Below, piece by piece: positions 47,177 through 59,500 of a stretch of 64,000 bases of DNA. Under the pieces are notes generated by a model. The model was not told the origin of the DNA. It did no database searches and saw nothing but the letters and a program-made list of their open reading frames with translations. The stretch spans positions 35,845,145 to 35,909,144 of the forward strand of contig JAULJL010000001.1 in NCBI GenBank assembly GCA_030761205.1, given 5' to 3'. Source of the DNA: Fremontodendron californicum. Taxonomy: Eukaryota > Streptophyta > Magnoliopsida > Malvales > Malvaceae. Made by a program: the position numbers and the translations under genes. How positions within the stretch are numbered: position 1 is the first letter of the stretch; the number at the start of each line of letters is the position of its first letter.

Positions 47177-49897
47177 ATGAGCAATAGAGTGATTGCATTG
47201 GTCTACTATAATGGCCAAATTCATAATACTAACGAAGGTGCTACCTTTGATTGTGAACGTCCTAAAAGTTTTCGTGTTGAAGAAGACGTCACATTAGAGG
47301 AACTGAAGCTGCAAATTCATACAAAAATTAAAGCTGTAAATAGAAAACGAGTTTCAGAGGTTAAGTATAGACATTCTCTTTCTATTGGTGAAGGATATGT
47401 CCAATTTAGAACATTTCCACTTGAAGATGATGATGATGTCAGATGCATGTTTTATGCTCATGAGACATTTGTAAATGTTGGTGTGCTTGAGTTATATGCT
47501 GACATAAAGGATGTTGACGATGATTGTGGGCCTTCAAATGTTTGCACAACAGAAAACTTTCCCATAGAAGATGATGATTCTGGGCCGTTCTATGTTCACA
47601 CTACATACGACGTTCCCACAGAAGAAGTCGTTCCGTTATCTCAAGCTACAACGTTTCATAATTCATTAGTCTCACAAACAATTCCTACTACCCTCGAAGA
47701 TGAGCCAGCTGGTGTTGATCATGTTCCGCCACGTGGAGTCCATGGTAAATATGTTGGTGACTTTAGTGGGCAGGAAGAGGATGCTGAATTCGCAAGTGAT
47801 GACAACAGTGATTCTGACCCAGACGTCGTCCCTACTGAGATCAACACTCATGGAGATCTTCCCCCATATGAGGCTGCATCCCATATGCATACCCTGGATC
47901 TGGAGGCAATGCAAGTGCCAGAATTTTCTGAGTATGCTCATACATTAGCTACGCCTCTGACATTTGATCCATCTACAGTTGATCTGTGTGTTGGGTTACA
48001 ATTTCCAACGAAAGAAGTTGTGCTTTCAGCTATTAAGCACTATAACATCAAAAACTCTGTAGATTACAGAGTAATTGAATTTGAGCAGACCAAATATTAT
48101 GTCAAGTGTCTAATGTATGGAAAATGGTGTAATTGGAGAATAAGGGCAACTTTTATGAAGAAGAAACAGGCATGGGAGATTAGAAAATATGAAGGGCCTC
48201 ATACTTGCACATCGGGGAGGATTTCACAAGATCATTGCAAGTTAGATTGTAACATGATCTGTTCATGCATTCTATCATTGGTCCAAGCAAATCCGAAGAT
48301 CTCCGTTTCAGTTTTGATTGCTGAGATGCGAATCCAGTATGGATACATCACCTCTTCTAAGAAAACGTGGAAAGCAAAGCAAAAGGCAATTGTTCGAGTT
48401 TTTGGCGATTGGGAAAGATCATACAATGAGCTACCTAAATGGTTAGGTGCAATGCAACATTTCGTGCCTGGTACAATTGTGGAATTGCAAACGGTACCTT
48501 CATATCACGATGATCGACTGGTCCAGGGTAAGAGAATATTCCATCGACTATTTTGGACATTTAAGTCGTGCATTGAAGGGTATCCGCATTGTAAACCTAT
48601 TGTGCAAATAGAAGGTACTTTCTTATATGGAAAATACAAAGGAACATTATTGTTAGCTATTGCACAAGATGGCAACCGAAACATACTACCAATTGCCTTT
48701 GCCATTGTGGAGGGTGAGACAACAGAGGCTTGGTCATTCTTTCTCACTAATTTGCGTAGACATGTGACAAAACAGCCTGGCATATGCTTGATGTCTGATC
48801 GACATGAAGCCATCAAAGCTGCGATTAGATGCGATGGTAGTGGATGGAATCCTCCACATGCATATTCAGTGTACTGCATTTGACACATTGCAGCTAACTT
48901 TATGAAAAAGTTTAACAATAAGGAATTACGTCAACACATTGTTAACATGGGTATGGAATCGAATCATAGTTATTTTATCTCTTATATTTCGTTTAGTATA
49001 TAAAATAATACTGAAATTCACAAGTCTTTTGTTTTTAATTTTATTAGGATACGAGTTGAGGCGACCGAATTTTCATTTCATGTATGAGAATTTTCGTGGA
49101 GAAAATGCAGCGGCGGCTAATTGGCTTGACAAATCCCCAAGAAGAAGTGGGCCCCAATCATATGATCAAGGAAGACGTTATGGCCATATGAAAACCAACC
49201 TAGCTGAATCTATCAATTCGGTGTTGAAGGGAACATGTCATCTTCTCATTACTGCTTTAGTGCAATCAACATATTATAGGTTGGCTGCACTTTTTGTTAA
49301 GATGGGGAACAAGAAAATTGCAATGATGAAGGGAGGGCACACATACTGTAAAACAGTCACACAGACTATGCAAGAAAATCGCAGGAAAGCTAACAACCAC
49401 TTTGTTCGTAATTTTACGCGAGCAAATCAATCTTTTCTGATTGAAGAGTTAGTTGATCCACAAGAGGGTGTTTCTGCAATGAAGTACAAAGTCAAGCTTA
49501 GTGACATGTGGTGTGACTGTGGAAAGTTTCAAGCATAAAGGTTCCCTTGTTCACATGTAGTTGCTGCTTGTGCACATGTCCATGTAGATTGCATTCAATA
49601 TGTGGACAAAGTTTATAGACTGGAAACTATATTGACTGTTTATAGACATGAGTTCGAAGCAGTTGGAAATGAAGGTTACTGGCCTCAATATGATGGTCCA
49701 GAAGTGTGTCCCAATCAAGAAATGCGGAGAAATCCACATGGTCGGCCAAAATCAAGTCGTATTCGTAATGAAATGAAATGGACCTCAAGGAGAAAGGCCA
49801 ACCAAAACGTTGTGGATTATGCAGAAATGAAGGTCATAACCATCGAAAATGTCCGCATCAATCTGGCACATTGGGGGAGAGTTCGCATCAACAATAA
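47177..49897 (+). pseudogene. MULE transposase (MURA-type), broken
   Basis: Two exons, 47177-48950 and 49048-49897, joined at a GT-AG intron. Start chosen at MSNRVIALVYYNGQIH; an in-frame ATG-less extension exists upstream. The N-terminus has a PB1-like region, then an acidic linker, a MuDR domain (LCVGLQFPTKEVVLSAIKHY ... GPHTC), a MULE/DDE domain (PIVQIEGTFLYGKYKGTLLLA, AIVEGETTEAWSFFL, LMSDRHEAI), a SWIM zinc-binding motif (CDCGKFQA*RFPCSH), and a CCHC zinc knuckle (CGLCRNEGHNHRKC). Defects are a TGA at 48881-48883 in YCI*HIAANF, consistent with CGA-to-TGA decay; a TAA at 49536-49538 inside SWIM; and a frameshift near 49795, since the zinc knuckle reads in another frame. Long intact stretches imply fairly recent inactivation. 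Confidence 0.9.
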
Positions 49898-50166
49898 AGG
49901 AATTACATGTTTTCATAACCTGTAATATTTACATATTTTGCTATTAAGGGAAAATGTTATGCAATTTTTTTCTACTTATCATGTAATTTGGATTATTAAA
50001 TAACAACATTAAGATTTTAGTTACATATGCTGAATAAAAAAATTAAAAATAACAATTAATTTTTCAACAAATTTAAAATAAATAATATGAAATGCAAAAC
50101 ATATAAATTTATATATTACAAATTTAAAATAATTATTCTCGTTATATTGATAAAAGTACATTTATT
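49898..50166. other. Convergent 3' ends of the two MULE genes
   Basis: AT-rich spacer between the tail-to-tail transposase and PMD genes, presumably holding both 3' ends. No separate gene. Confidence 0.5.
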
Positions 50167-52812
50167 CTAATTATTGCGTGGTGTAGAGCAACAGTGTCGA
50201 GCTCTTCTAGTGCGTGGTGGTTGGACCCGTCGTTCAACCTCGTCAGTGGCTCGTATTCGCGGTCGACCACGACCTCCTGGTATAACCGCCACTGGTTTCG
50301 GTTGTATTTCATCAGTCATTTCTTCAGTATCAAAAATTTGAAACCCACTGCTGGAGGAGCCAACACCTAGTTCACCCATAACGAGAACCTGACTACTAGA
50401 TGGACCCAAAAATGATGTACCATCAAATGCTGACGCAGGGGTCCCAAACGGATACATTGATGTTAGATATGCTGAACTTGGACTTAGGATGGGGAGCTGG
50501 TCATGTAACCTCGTCATTGGCGGTGATGGTCGGTAACACTCATCAACGTCATATCCGGGGTGACTGACGGAATAACGATGACTGGATGGTACTCCATGAT
50601 CCCGTTCAGGTTTAGGATGACTAAATGACATCCTTGGTGCTGTGAACTCTGATGAGGCCGGTGGACGCGTTCGCCCACGTTGTCGGCTAGGTCTAGGAGC
50701 TTCCATATCCTGTGTAGGACGGACTGGAGTTGAAGTTCGTCCGGTAAATGGCATAATCCTAACATCCTCATACACCGACGGTGGACAAACAAAAGGCCGA
50801 CCTTCATTTTTATACCATCTTATATAATCATCAGATGGGTTGAAATTATTACCAACAATCGGATAACCTGTCGAAATTCGTTGAAAACGTATATTCCACC
50901 AATGGATCCAATGTTCATGCTTCGCAGGCCAGAATTCCTCATGACGACCACGCATGTCGATCTTGTGAAGCTTATCAAGGTTCACCGGGGCTGCAGGAAT
51001 TGGTTGTTGTATCCCAAATTGTCGCAACACCCTGTCAGTTTGGTGCCACTCTAGATATGAAAAGCATATCAATGTTGTGTTTGCTTTCCATATATTACAA
51101 TTATTGTAGGCATCCGATGGGAGGCATGCCATAATTTCACTTGAGGAATATGGCATCCACAGAAACTGCGAATAATTATTACAAATGATTAGTTTCATAT
51201 GGATTAAATACAAAAATACTTGAATATAACAATCAAAATTTTTACCTTATCATATCCTACTCGATCTAGTCGCAATCTTATACTTACAAGGTCGGTCGGA
51301 GTCTCTGTAAAATCTCTATTCCTACTCCTACTCCACCTGTTAAAATGCATATAAAATCTTAATAGACCTATAAAAATACAACTTCGTACAAAATTAATAA
51401 AATAGTAAAGATTATTACATGCTTGCAAGGGGGTATACAGCCGAAACATCCACGTGCGGAGCAAGAAATGATAGCTGATACCAAGCCCATGATTGTAGAA
51501 GCACTAAACATCCACCTATGTCATGGCTTTTTGGAACTGTAGCCCGACAAAGTTCTTTATACAAAACCGCCAAACACGCAGAACCCCAACTATAATTTGT
51601 CGCATGCTCTAAATCACATAGTAACGGAAGATACATTAAATGTACCCGACTGCTCGATTTGTCAGGCATCAGTAATCCTCCAATCAAACGTAAAATATAT
51701 GCTCTAGCAGCATATTATATTTGTTCTTCAGTTGCGTGTAATGGAAGATTTTGAAAGGATTTCAACCAATTTAGTCTCACCGTTGAGCCAGATACATACT
51801 CATCTGGAGGAACCGAGCCCAATAGAATTTGACACTTTTCATTCCAATCTAGCAAGCTTCCGCCTGTAACTGCATCGTCATGGACCGAAAGTCCAAGTTG
51901 AAGCGCAACATCTTCTAGAGTTACCGTGCATTCACCAAATGGAAAATGAAAAGTGTGCGTCTCGGATCTCCATTGTTCGATCAACGCACTGATTAAGTCG
52001 GGTTGTATCAAAAATCGTTGAATTTGAGTTACGTGATAAAATCCGGCTCTTCTTAAGTGGTCGATAATAGATGGATGCGGGTCCTCCAATGTAAATTTTC
52101 TCGAACGTAACATGCGACGAGTTTCCTGTTGATAATTTATTAAATTAAATCAAATAATAATAAAAATTAATATATTATAAAACTATAACAATTAAAAAAA
52201 TTAAACAATATAAAAATTAAAAAAACTCTAAAACTATAAAATAACAAAACAATAATAATAATAAAATTTAAAATTATTTATATAATTATTAAATAATTAA
52301 ATAATATAAAAAATAAATAACTATAAAATGAAAAAACAATAATAATTATAAAACTATAATAATAAAAATTAATATAATATAAAAATTAAAATTATATAAA
52401 ACTATAAAATGAAAAAACAGTAATAATTAAAAAATTATTATTGTATATAATAATAAAAAAACAATATAATATAAAAATTAAAATTATATAAAACTATAAA
52501 ATGAAAAAACAATAATAATTAAAAAATTAAATAACTATAATAATAAAAAATAAACAATATAAAAAATAAATAATTATAAAACTATAAAATGAAAAAACAA
52601 TACTAATTAATAAATGATAAAAATATAATAAGCACTATAACATTAAAAATATAAAAATTATAAAACTATAAATTTACAAAATAATAATAATTAAAAAATA
52701 ACTAAAAATTGATAATGTAATACAAATAATATTACAATAATTTACTTACCTCTTTAAATATAACCTCCGATATGCGATTTTCTTGCAACCTCAATAGTGA
52801 TGATGAAGCCAT
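50167..52812 (-). pseudogene. Plant mobile domain (PMD, MAIN-like) gene carried by the MULE, one in-frame stop
   Basis: Exons on the minus strand: 52750-52812, 51419-52125, 51246-51336, 50167-51165 (GT-AG; 1860 nt in frame). The product starts MASSSLLRLQENRISEVIFK. The PMD (PF10536) is seen in LRRAGFYHVTQIQRFLIQPD, FHFPFGECTVTLEDVALQLG and LGLSVHD, then RAYILRLIGGLLMPDKS, WGSACLAVLYKELCRA and LLQSWAWYQLSFLAP. The C-terminal region has a W-rich segment then a Pro/Arg/Ser-rich tail (GGRGRPRIR AT-hook-like). PMD proteins such as MAIN/MAIL1 act in genome stability and transposon silencing; many other copies live in transposons. TAA at 51715-51717 (ATEEQI*YA) interrupts the PMD. Everything else is open. 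Confidence 0.87.
52126..52749. repeat. Degenerate A/T tandem repeats filling PMD intron 1
   Basis: The 624-bp intron consists largely of repeated AAAACTATAAAATGAAAAAA / CAATAATAATTAAAAAATTA units with a period near 110 bp. Confidence 0.7.
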
Positions 52813-53150
52813 TTTTAAATATTGTTGTAGAAAAAAGATATTGGTGTAGAAAAAAAAATTATTGGTAGAAAGAAATTTGATTGTAGAAAGAAGAAAGAAA
52901 ATAAAAATAAGTTGTAGAAAATAATGTGAGTATTTATAGAAGAGTGATGTGTGTGGGGGGAGGGGATTTTGAAGGCAACGGTTAAGTTACTGTTGCCATC
53001 AAAGAAATTTGAATTTTTTATTTATTTCTTTGTTTTTAAAGTTTATATAGTAAAATTTAACTAAAAATTTTAAAAAAAAGTTTCATAAATTTTAAATAAG
53101 AAAAATATACTATTGGACTTTTAATTTTTTTTTTTATAAATTTTTTTTAT

Positions 53151-53426
53151 TTAATTTACAATTTTTAAAATTAAAATACAAATTTTAAAAATAAATTTAC
53201 AATTTTTTTTTTTAATTTAAGTAAAAAAAAAAAAACCAAGGAAAATCGTCACCCTCCATGACTATTTTTCTTGGTGTTTTTTGTAAATTTTGCAAATTTT
53301 ACGCTGAAAATCGTCATGGGATATGGCGATTTCTCAGCTAGAAAAAAAAAACGAATTTTGAGAATTAATTTGAAAAAAACGGTATTTTGGTATATAATTT
53401 TTTTTAGCTATATTTGAATAAAAAAA
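53151..53426 (-). repeat. MULE right TIR
   Basis: Inverted counterpart of 45874-46150, with the same CGCCAT/ATGGCG hairpin core, diverged by scattered substitutions (for example AATCGTCATGGGATATGGCG). Confidence 0.85.
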
Positions 53427-56400
53427 GAAAAGGGAAGGGTTTTTAGGTGTTAAAAAAGGAAATAAGACATAATTTTGTGATATTTAAAGAATTGGTCCAA
53501 AAAAAATAGTACGGAAAGAGTAATTTATAATAAAAAAATTCTTTAAATATCATGTCAAATACTATTTTTTTTTTTTTTTCTCTTTTTGGATGTGTTTGGC
53601 ATCATTCTTCATGCGACAAGTCACAAGTGCAATTCCATTGAACCCCTTCATTTCCTTTCATTGGGAAGAAGGGGTTCAATCCCTCCAGTGAAGAAAATGT
53701 CTACTGATCTAGTGAGGTGGGAACTGCTCCATGTTGTTGTTGAGGTCTCAAAGAGGGTCGGACTGGGCTTGCTCGGAAGCGAAGCTGTGGGTGTTGGTCA
53801 AGCTCATCAAGACTTGCAAAATGGGAGCATTAATTGTCGAAATTAGGTTTTTAGTGATTTCCTTTTCAATGCATAAGTCAGTACAGTATCTTCGGAGAGG
53901 AAGGCAAAGAAAAAGATGAAGATGGAGAGAAGAGAGAGGGCGCTAGAGAGTGTGAATACGAGATAATGGAGAATATATATTGTTTATTTGCCATTACCTG
54001 TCCTCCACGTAGGTAGCTCTTTTGTTTTTTTTTTTGTTCAAATAGGTAGCTCTTTTTGTTGTGGATGCAACTTTGGGCCTTGGACCTAATATAACTGTCC
54101 AACACGACGACACTTCAACATAATTTATTATTTAGTCAATATTTATAACAAGAGAATTGTACCCAATTAACTCTCTTGTTATAAATATTGACAATAAATA
54201 ATAAATGTCGAAAATGAGCTTGATGAAAAATGCTAGGATTGGTTAAGTACTATAATATGTTGAAAAATCCCAGAAAAAATATTAAAATTATAATTGGAGC
54301 TTAGAAGATTCGTTCAAAGTAAACTTCCTCAAGACCGGATTTGAGTAAGAGTATTTATAATTCGAATCGGACAGATCCGGTCCAAATTATTATTTAATAA
54401 TTAAAAAAAATATTTTTTATTTAAATTTAATTATAAATATTAATATAAAAATATTTTTTAATAATTTATGAATAGTAAAATAGATTTATGGATCGATCCG
54501 AACCCAACTCAAAACGAACTTAAACAAAAAAAAAAAAATGGATCTAGACCAAACCCAATTCATAAACACCTCTAGTTCAAAGGTTATTGCTTACATTACC
54601 TGCGATTTTTAAGAATAATGATTATATTTTTTATAGTACAACGGCACGAATATTATAAATAGAGATGAAGCTGTCAAAACTTGAGAACTTAAAAAAACAA
54701 TTGGATTGTCCTTTACATGTGATGAAAAAATTATTATCAATAAATTGATGGAATTGAAACAAAAGGAGCGAGTTGACTTCGATAGTAATAAGTGGTTTCT
54801 GTAGGATGAAATTTTTGGAATTCGAGTGAAATTCTATGGATTTAACTCCTCGTTGTGTATTGGTCTTTAAGATGACTATTATTCGATGACTTGGGTTTGC
54901 GGACAAATGTTTTGAGTGTTGTTTGAATACTCAGTACATTTCATTTCCCTAATGTGATGGGTTTGATGTTGTTTCCCCATCACTCGTGACTGGTTATGAT
55001 ATATTGTGTTGGTTTTGGAAGGATAAGTTGTATGGTTGATTCGAGGTGTGCTCTATTATTGTTTTTTTTTTTTATTTTTTTTATTTTTTTTATTTTAAAA
55101 ATTTTGGTTTTGTTCCGCTTTTTCTTTTTTCTTTGGTCTTTCGCTTTTGTGTTTTTTACATGATTGAATCTCTTTTGTTCATGTCAAACTCTCTTAAGAT
55201 GTGTTGAGACGAAATTTTTTAGATTTTTCACTCAGGTGATCTCTGTCTATTTCCTTTTGTTATTATTATAGAACGTTTGTCTTCTCTTTACTAATCTCTA
55301 CTAGATTATAACCTTTTAATTTCTAGTAATATTTTGACTTGAGAAAAGAGAGAGTTGTACCCAAAACATAGCAAAATGTGAATTTTTTTCTCAACTTTAT
55401 CTTCACAGTAAAGAAGATTTTAGCTTCTCCCTAGAAATAGAATCATAAGTTCATAACCAAAAGGAGTTAGTTGGTGTCGACTTGGTAGTTTGCTATGCTG
55501 GCTTTATATTTATATTATATGTTTAAAGAGTACAGAATTCAACCACATGCTATTGCACAATAGTACAAAAGCTAGAACAATAATGAGCGGACCAATTCTC
55601 TCCAACTACCAACATTAAAAAAAAAAAAAGGGTTCTCAAAGCCTAGAGCTGGCCTTGTCATTATTAGATAATTGAGCTTTGATCTTGATTTGCTATTATT
55701 TCTTAAGTTGTTCTTATTACTACATAATAGGTGTGATTTGTACTAAATTATTACTACATAATATGTGTGATTTGTACTAAGTACTAATTCCTTAACCAAC
55801 CACCATCCCCTATTTTTTTCATTGACTTTAATAATTCTTGTTGCAAGAGCATCTTTAAAAAGTAAGGTGAAAATAGATTAAGAAATTCATGTTTATGTTA
55901 TTTTTATATTATAATTATATTTAAGATGTTATATATTTATATAAATTAGATACGTTAATAATTTGTATTATATAAATTTTGATATGTTAATTTATTTGTA
56001 TCGTATTTATATATATATTTTTTGTATATTATCATATTTTGATTATTTTTCTCGTATTATATTTTTATCGTATCTCAAGTTACCAAATTCCACTGAAAAA
56101 TCCTTGTCTAATCTTCTGTATTTATACTAGCAACATTTTGTTTCTAGTATAAAAAAAAAATGCTTTATTATTCTCCTATTAGACCTTAAAAAATCAAAAT
56201 GATTTATAAAACTAGATAGAAAAATCCAAAAAAATAAAGAAATAGTAGACTAGATAGTAATAAGTAATTTTTAAGTTTGTCTTAAAAATTGACCAAGCCA
56301 AAAAAACTAAAAAGGCTAAGCCAGCCATCATCACTAACCAGCAAATAAAAATATTCCAAAAATGTTTCTTCTTCTTCTTCTAAAACTAATAAAATAACTG

Positions 56401-56586
56401 CCGCTCCCTCTCTCATTTTCCACACCCTTGGATCACACAGCAAAGTCAGCCAGCCAGCCAGCTCTCTCTCTCTCTTTTCTAAAATTTTAGGAAAAACAAA
56501 TAATAGTTTGAGTAAATGCTTTAAAATCTCAAAGTATAAGCAAATGATAGTTTCAGTTTCTGCTGTTCTCTGAAAATTTTTTAAAC
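53427..56586. other. Intergenic region: unidentified balanced segment, possible LINE scrap, GTGTCGT-type repeat
   Basis: 53586-53990 has balanced composition and an 86-codon plus-strand frame (VVEVSKRVGLGLLGSEAVGV) that I do not recognize. 54640-54880 reads KKTIGLSFTCDEKIIINKLM with stops on either side, faintly like the region preceding RT in plant LINEs. 55890-56090 is a diverged copy of the repeat seen at 30.1-31.3 kb. 56400-56586 is the 5' region of the GUX gene, with AGCCAGCCAGCCAGCTCTCT. No confident gene. Confidence 0.45.
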
Positions 56587-59500
56587 ATGAGAGGCCCTTC
56601 CATCAGTCCCAAAGGCAAAGAGCCCCGTCTCCGCGTTTCTGCTTCCGCGTTGGTTCCTCTCTCCTCTCCTCTCATTTCTTCATCAAAGTTTCTAGTTACT
56701 GCTGTCATTTAAAAAAAAGACACCTGAATTTTAGTAGTTCATCGAGCTTTTAACGCTTAAGCACTGTTGTTTGTTTGACTGGAAAAAATGCAGTGAGATC
56801 TGTTTGAATTTGGCTGCGATTTGTTTTTTTTTTTTTCTTTGATTTACGCGATAATTATTGTAGTTATAGATTGCTTTAGTTACCTTGTAGTAATTATTTG
56901 AAGAAATTTCCTAGTATGATAGCTATTTATGCGCTTTGCTTTAGCTTTATAGCTGTTGAAAAAATATCAAATATGAAGTATTGAGCTAGGCCTAGGCGGC
57001 ACTCTCTAACTTTAACTTCTTAAGCTTTCAACTGTTTGCATTGATTCTGCTTGTTTTCAATCTTAATTTTTGTTTTTTTTTTTCTTATATTGCTATGATT
57101 TATATGTGAATTAGTTTTTATTGTTAATAGTCTTAGAACGGGAATCAAAATTTTCTGCGAAATATACTTTTACTATAAATGATGCTTTGCTAAATAAATG
57201 TAATATGATCTTTTCACTTCTTATCTGACGAAAGCATAGGACTCTTCATCATGTTTTAATTGATTTTTGAATATGTGAGGTACGCTAAGATTTGGATTAA
57301 TTGAGGGTTGGCATCGTGCTTTATAGAAATTTATGAGTTATGGAATGTAAAGATCCATGGAGTAAAAGTTAGAAATGAGATCTCAGCTTGGAATATTTAG
57401 TGAAATTGTGGAAGCCTGAAGCAGCAGCATGATTAGTGTACTTGTATTGTGCAAATACTAGTTCCTTTATGCTATGTTTGGGAACAGAATTTGAGAATTT
57501 GGATTTGGATTTCATTTGTTATATAAATTGTGATAATGAAATGCATACATTAGTTAAAATTCAACATGATTGTATATTTGAAAGGTATAAAACATGAATT
57601 TCAAATTCACAAATACCTATAGGTATTTCAAATTCACCACTACATAGGCATCCAACAAATCCATGAATTTCAAAAATAATCATGAATGTTACATGTACAT
57701 GTGTTTTACTACACAATTATACTATTTTTGAAATCCAAATTCATTGTTTGAAATCCAAGTTCCCAAACGCAACCTTAAAGTTTTTGAAATATTTTGGATA
57801 TTGCTTGCATTATTCGAAGTTACTTTGCTTTTGCAAATCAGGTGTTTGATAATTCAATTGATCTCTATATTGACATTAGATTTGCAATGGATTACATTAT
57901 TATGCTGTGAACTAAACGATAAACATGCTTTTTTCTATTCAAACTGCTTTCAGTATGAAGAACGGTCGGCTTTTCAGGTTTTTGAATTTTGTCTCTCTTT
58001 TATTTGCTTTATGCGTATGGACTGATGCGACTCATAATTGCATTCTTACAGTGAAGACACTAGCAGAAGGGGGTTTCAAAGAAACAAGGTTTTTAAAGAT
58101 GTTGAGAAGGCCCTCAATGTTCCTATCCGATACAGGAACTGGAATTGCAAGATATCTACCTTGAAAGCTGTGCTGGTTATAATTCTATTGGGAACTCTCT
58201 TCACACTCCTTCGCTCCCCTGCAGTATATGTTTCAGATCGTCCATCCAATTTTGTATCTCGGTATATTCTACCGCCAGTTTATCTTTCTGTTAATTCTTA
58301 TATCCAGTCTATAGTTTGCACTCTTGTATAAGTCTTTTCTGCTTGAAAATAAATCATGTGTGTGTTTGATGATGTGTATATATGAAAGCATGCGTGTGAG
58401 CACATGTTTGTGTCTGCATCTAATCAGCTATTCAGTTAGCATGGGTAACAACCTCAATATGTCTGCTTTTAACTTGACCACCTTGAATTTCCAGTACTGA
58501 AAGGCCAGGAGCAGCGAGTTTGCTTGATATATGTTTAAGATTACTCTTGTTTCTGTTCTATTTTCAGTTATTTGAAGTAGAATTTCATTACATGCAGGCC
58601 TGGTTTTGTAGACAGATGGATAAGAGACAATTCTGCTGCAGATCCGCGCTACATATCAATGTTGGATGTAAATTGGAACCAAATCTCGAATGTTATTGAG
58701 AAACTGACCGACAGGGATGAATATCAGGGAATTGGCTTGTTGAACTTCAATAATAGTGAAACTGATCAATGGAAGCAGCTGTTACCAGATGCTGAGCATG
58801 TTGTTCTGCAATTGGACTATGTGGCAGACAATGTAACTTGGGAATCCCTGTACCCTGAATGGATAGATGAAGAAGAAGAGTTTGAGGTTCCTAATTGTCC
58901 TTCTCTACCCAGTCTTCAGGTTCCTGGAAAACCACGGATTGATCTTATTGCTGTCAAGCTTCCTTGCAACAAGCCAGGAAAGTGGTCAAGGGATGTTGCA
59001 CGTCTACACTTTCAGCTAGTGGCTGCAAGGCTTGCCGCATCTGCTAAGGGGTTTCACCCAGTGCATGTGCTTTTCTTGACTGACTGCTTCCCCCTCCCAA
59101 ATCTTTTTACTTGCAAGGACCTTGCTGCACGTGAAGGGAATGCTTGGCTGTATACACCCAACCTGCAGAGGTTAAGAGAAAAGATTCGACTGCCCGTAGG
59201 GTCATGTGAGCTTTCGGTTCCTCTCCAGGCTAAAGGTTAGTTTCAAATAGTTTCTTCAAGATTTTTGTCATAAAAATTCTTCTACTCTTTAGTATAACTG
59301 AAGCTGGCTGGTTGAATTTCTTATGTCGCTATCAACTTTTTACACATTTAGAATCTTTTCACTAAGATAAGAAGCCCTATTGAGGAAACTTACAATGCAT
59401 AGCTATAACAGTGCGGCAAGATTATTGTTCAGAGACAGTGACTGAGTATGACAAATGAGTCTGTGACATCCTAAATTACTGACCTAAATGATCTTTTTGT

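Larger units (their letters stand above)
45874..53426. mobile_element. Mutator-like element with MURA-type transposase and PMD gene
   Basis: The element is ~7.55 kb, with TIRs at 45874-46150 and 53151-53426. Outer ends are TTTATCCAAATATAGCTT on the left and its near complement AGCTATATTTGAATAAA on the right. Inner shared blocks include AATCGCCAT...ATGGCGATTTT and AAATTGTAAATTTATTTTTA. The interior carries a MULE transposase gene (+) and a plant-mobile-domain gene (-) converging toward 50.0-50.2 kb. No exact 9-bp TSD could be fixed because both ends abut purine-rich AAAGAGAGG / AAAAGGGAAGG sequence. Both genes are broken, so the copy is probably not autonomous now. Confidence 0.85.

Noticed and set aside
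47672..48918. Minus-strand and alternate frames inside the MULE transposase
   Set aside because: Shadows of the transposase coding sequence.
54320..54580. Possible hAT MITE (ends near AAGAGTATTTATAATTCG and ATAAACACCTCTA)
   Set aside because: Terminal similarity is weak and the flanking 8-mers do not match.
54631..54906. 91-codon minus-strand frame
   Set aside because: No recognizable content; the plus strand has a faint LINE-like phrase instead, itself too weak to annotate firmly.
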